DNA of 8,100 bases, from positions 1 through 8,100 of the forward strand of contig CAJBVC010000113.1 of NCBI GenBank assembly GCA_903958915.1. The letters run 5' to 3'. The notes below the pieces were generated by a model. It had not been told where the DNA came from, did not search any database, and saw only the letters and a program-made list of their open reading frames with translations. Position 1 is the first letter of the stretch, and the number at the start of each line of letters is the position of its first letter. The position numbers were made by a program, and so were the translations under genes. Origin of the DNA: an uncultured beta proteobacterium (GTDB lineage: Bacteria > Pseudomonadota > Gammaproteobacteria > Burkholderiales > Burkholderiaceae_C). Below, piece after piece: positions 6,390 to 8,100 of this stretch.

Positions 6390-7454
6390 CTACTGGACGA
6401 CCTGCGCCAATTCGCCCTTGGCGTATCGTGCTGAGACGACCTGCAAACTGTCACCCTTCACCTTGGCGCCCTGGCCTTCGCAGCCAAACTCGAGGTAACG
6501 CTGCTTGCACAGTTGCTTGGCGGCTTCGCGGGCCGGCTTGAGCCAGTCGCGCGCATCAAACTTGTCAGGGTTCTCAAACAGGTATTTGCGCACTGCGGCG
6601 GTCATGGCCAGGCGGATGTCGGTGTCGATGTTGATCTTGCGCACACCAAACTTGATGGCTTTCTGAATCTCCTCAACCGGCACGCCGTAGGTTTCTTTCA
6701 TCTTGCCACCAAACTGGTTGATCAGCGCCAGCGACTCCTGTGGCACGCTGCTGGAGCCGTGCATCACCAGGTGGGTGTTGGGGATGCGGCGGTTGATTTC
6801 CATGATCCGGTCGATGGCCAAAATGTCTCCGGTGGGCTTGCGGGTGAACTTGTAGGCGCCATGGCTGGTGCCGATAGCGATGGCCAATGCGTCAAGTTGC
6901 GTGCGCTTGACAAAGTCGGCAGCCTGCTCGGGGTCGGTCAGCAACTGCTCACGTGTCATGGTGGCGTCGGTGCCATGGCCATCTTCCTTGTCGCCTTTCA
7001 TGGTTTCCAGGCTGCCCAGGCAACCCAGTTCGCCTTCGACGGTGACGCCCACTGCATGCGCCATGTCCACCACCTTGCGGGTGGTTTCCACGTTGTACTC
7101 GTAGCTGGCAATGGTCTTGCCGTCGCCTTCCAGGCTGCCGTCCATCATGACCGACGAAAAGCCGAGGTTGATCGCGCCTTGGCACACGGCCGGACTTTGG
7201 CCATGGTCCTGATGCATCACCAGCGGGATGTGTGGCCAGGACTCGATAGCAGCCTGAATCAGGTGCTTGATAAAGGGCTCACCTGCATACTTGCGCGCGC
7301 CAGCGCTGGCTTGCAAGATGACCGGCGCGCCCACCTCGTCAGCGGCCATCATCACCGCCTGCACCTGCTCCAGATTGTTGACGTTGAAGGCTGGAATACC
7401 GTAACCATTGGTGGCGGCATGGTCGAGCAATTCGCGCATTGAAACAAGTGCCAT
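6390..7454 (-). CDS. fba: Fructose-bisphosphate aldolase, class II, subclass B (Calvin-cycle type)
   Basis: This zinc enzyme cleaves or forms fructose 1,6-bisphosphate from glyceraldehyde 3-phosphate and dihydroxyacetone phosphate, for glycolysis, gluconeogenesis and, where present, the Calvin cycle. It is full length at 354 residues. Visible elements are [11 protein letters not shown] (20-30), MHQDHG (80-85) with catalytic Asp83 and zinc ligand His84, [10 protein letters not shown] (141-150), zinc ligand His198 in GTSHGAYKF, zinc ligand His232 in VMHGSSSVP, and the phosphate-binding NIDTD segment. The ATG at 7454 has an AAGGA ribosome site 9 bases upstream and gives the family start MALVSMREL; an upstream in-frame ATG at 7553 lies within the previous gene and is rejected. 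It is followed after 8 bases by purC and preceded after 46 bases by a second aldolase gene of another subclass. Confidence 0.96.
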   Translation of the reverse strand: MALVSMRELLDHAATNGYGIPAFNVNNLEQVQAVMMAADEVGAPVILQASAGARKYAGEPFIKHLIQAAIESWPHIPLVMHQDHGQSPAVCQGAINLGFSSVMMDGSLEGDGKTIASYEYNVETTRKVVDMAHAVGVTVEGELGCLGSLETMKGDKEDGHGTDATMTREQLLTDPEQAADFVKRTQLDALAIAIGTSHGAYKFTRKPTGDILAIDRIMEINRRIPNTHLVMHGSSSVPQESLALINQFGGKMKETYGVPVEEIQKAIKFGVRKINIDTDIRLAMTAAVRKYLFENPDKFDARDWLKPAREAAKQLCKQRYLEFGCEGQGAKVKGDSLQVVSARYAKGELAQVVQ

Positions 7455-7476
7455 GACGGAGTCCTTGAAAAGTGAG

Positions 7477-7500
7477 AAAAAGAAAAGCGGCCAGGGCAGC
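7477..7500 (-). terminator. Weak terminator-like hairpin and T-tract between the two aldolase genes
   Basis: Immediately after the first aldolase stop, the minus strand reads GCTGCCCTGGCCGC followed by TTTTCTTTTT. The G/C part can form only a short stem with one mismatch and a small loop, so termination would be partial at best. The ribosome site of the next gene follows directly. It could reduce expression of fba and purC relative to the upstream aldolase, or be chance. Confidence 0.25.
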
Positions 7501-8100
7501 TTACAGGGTGTTGAGAGCATTGAGCTCTTGAAAGGCCTGCTGCAGTCGGGCAATCATGCCGGCCTGACCGGCGCGCTGCCACACGCGGGGGTCGTAGTAC
7601 TTCTTGTTGGGCTTGTCGTCACCGTCAGGGTTGCCGATCTGGCCTTGCAGATAGCCTTCATTCTTTTTGTAATAACCCATCACACCCTCCCACGTCGCCC
7701 ACTGCGTGTCGGTGTCAATGTTCATCTTGACCACGCCATAGCTTATGGATTCCTTGATTTCATCGGCGCTGGAGCCAGAGCCTCCGTGGAACACAAAGTC
7801 CAGGGTATTGGCTGGAACCTTGTACTTTTCAGAAACAAATTTTTGTGAGTTGTCCAGAATCTTGGGCGTCAGTTTGACATTGCCTGGTTTGTACACACCA
7901 TGCACATTGCCAAAGGAGGCGGCAATGGTGAAACGGTTGCTGATCTTGCTCAGTTCCTCATAGGCATAGGCCACATCTTCGGGCTGGGTGTAGAGCAGGG
8001 AAGCATCCCGGTCGCTGTTGTCGACGCCGTCTTCTTCACCGCCGGTGACGCCCAGCTCGATCTCCAGCGTCATGCCCAGCTTGGACATGCGCTCCAGATA
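7501..8100 (-). CDS. fbaA: Fructose-bisphosphate aldolase, class II, subclass A (E. coli FbaA type), 5' part missing
   Basis: The visible 199 residues are the C-terminal part of a class IIA aldolase; the gene enters from the right edge in frame, starting [17 protein letters not shown]. It matches what I remember of E. coli FbaA almost block for block: [10 protein letters not shown], whose second Glu corresponds to the proposed catalytic Glu182, [19 protein letters not shown], zinc-ligand His in [12 protein letters not shown], zinc-ligand His in [43 protein letters not shown] and a normal end [10 protein letters not shown]. From the E. coli length of 359, about 160 residues lie outside the window. 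It catalyses the same reaction as the next gene but belongs to a different subclass with low identity to it. Positions 7741-7920 contain 86 G+C of 180 (48%), below the roughly 60% of neighbouring genes. Transfer from another lineage is a possibility, not shown. Confidence 0.96.
   Translation of the reverse strand, partial: YLERMSKLGMTLEIELGVTGGEEDGVDNSDRDASLLYTQPEDVAYAYEELSKISNRFTIAASFGNVHGVYKPGNVKLTPKILDNSQKFVSEKYKVPANTLDFVFHGGSGSSADEIKESISYGVVKMNIDTDTQWATWEGVMGYYKKNEGYLQGQIGNPDGDDKPNKKYYDPRVWQRAGQAGMIARLQQAFQELNALNTL

Noticed and set aside
4518..7442. Three long plus-strand open frames (4518-5483, 5467-6498, 6513-7442) opposite the HDOD, purC and fba genes
   Set aside because: Each lies antisense to a gene with clear catalytic or domain motifs, and their translations look like reverse-complement artefacts (runs of His, Gly, Gln).
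6390..8100. The two aldolase frames as one gene split by a frameshift, or as a recent duplication
   Set aside because: Both have their own full C-terminal motif sets and a stop, and they belong to different subclasses, so they are two genes of separate ancestry.
1..8100. CRISPR array, tRNA, rRNA, phage genes or a full insertion sequence
   Set aside because: No regularly spaced direct repeats, no tRNA-like cloverleaf, no transposase or phage-type protein was recognised; the only repetitive DNA is the two palindromic families described.

Overview
The window looks like chromosomal DNA of a betaproteobacterium, most likely family Comamonadaceae (Rhodoferax, Polaromonas or Acidovorax-like). The grounds are high G+C coding sequence, the protein types, the purine genes next to a class II aldolase gene and a Sua5-type gene, and a palindromic repeat that I associate from memory with that family. 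It is core metabolism: nine genes fill almost all of it, and the largest space without a gene is about 120 bases.

Layout, left to right. At 1-2168, on the minus strand, lies a compact operon purE -> purK -> Sua5-type gene (the last cut by the left edge). purE and purK overlap by 4 bases, and the Sua5 gene starts 15 bases after purK. At 2290-3246, on the plus strand and divergent from purE, is a thioredoxin-TPR protein of the CnoX/YbbN type. At 3294-5378, minus strand, is a tight three-gene unit: an HDOD-domain protein, then phhB (pterin carbinolamine dehydratase), then phhA (phenylalanine 4-hydroxylase), with 2-4 bases between genes and a plausible sigma-70 promoter upstream. At 5473-8100, minus strand, are the 3' part of a class IIA aldolase gene (E. 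coli FbaA type, cut by the right edge), a complete class IIB aldolase gene (Calvin-cycle type), and purC 8 bases after it.

Functionally, purC, purE and purK give three consecutive de novo purine steps (AIR -> N5-CAIR -> CAIR -> SAICAR), but they sit in two blocks separated by the phenylalanine and CnoX genes. phhA and phhB form a working pair: PhhB regenerates the pterin cofactor that PhhA uses.

The most unusual thing is inside purK. The protein is about 450 residues, against roughly 355-390 usual for the family. The excess is explained largely by two in-frame stretches that are unrelated palindromic repetitive elements at DNA level: a G/C-rich Comamonadaceae-type repeat (about 1168-1247), with a second copy in the purE-cnoX intergenic space (2203-2276), and an 84-base inverted-repeat pair (491-574). 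Both are read through without a stop and fall in likely surface loops, while the ATP-grasp motifs are intact. This resembles the palindromic elements that insert into Rickettsia genes. The second oddity is the tandem of two class II aldolases of different subclasses, the upstream one locally lower in G+C.
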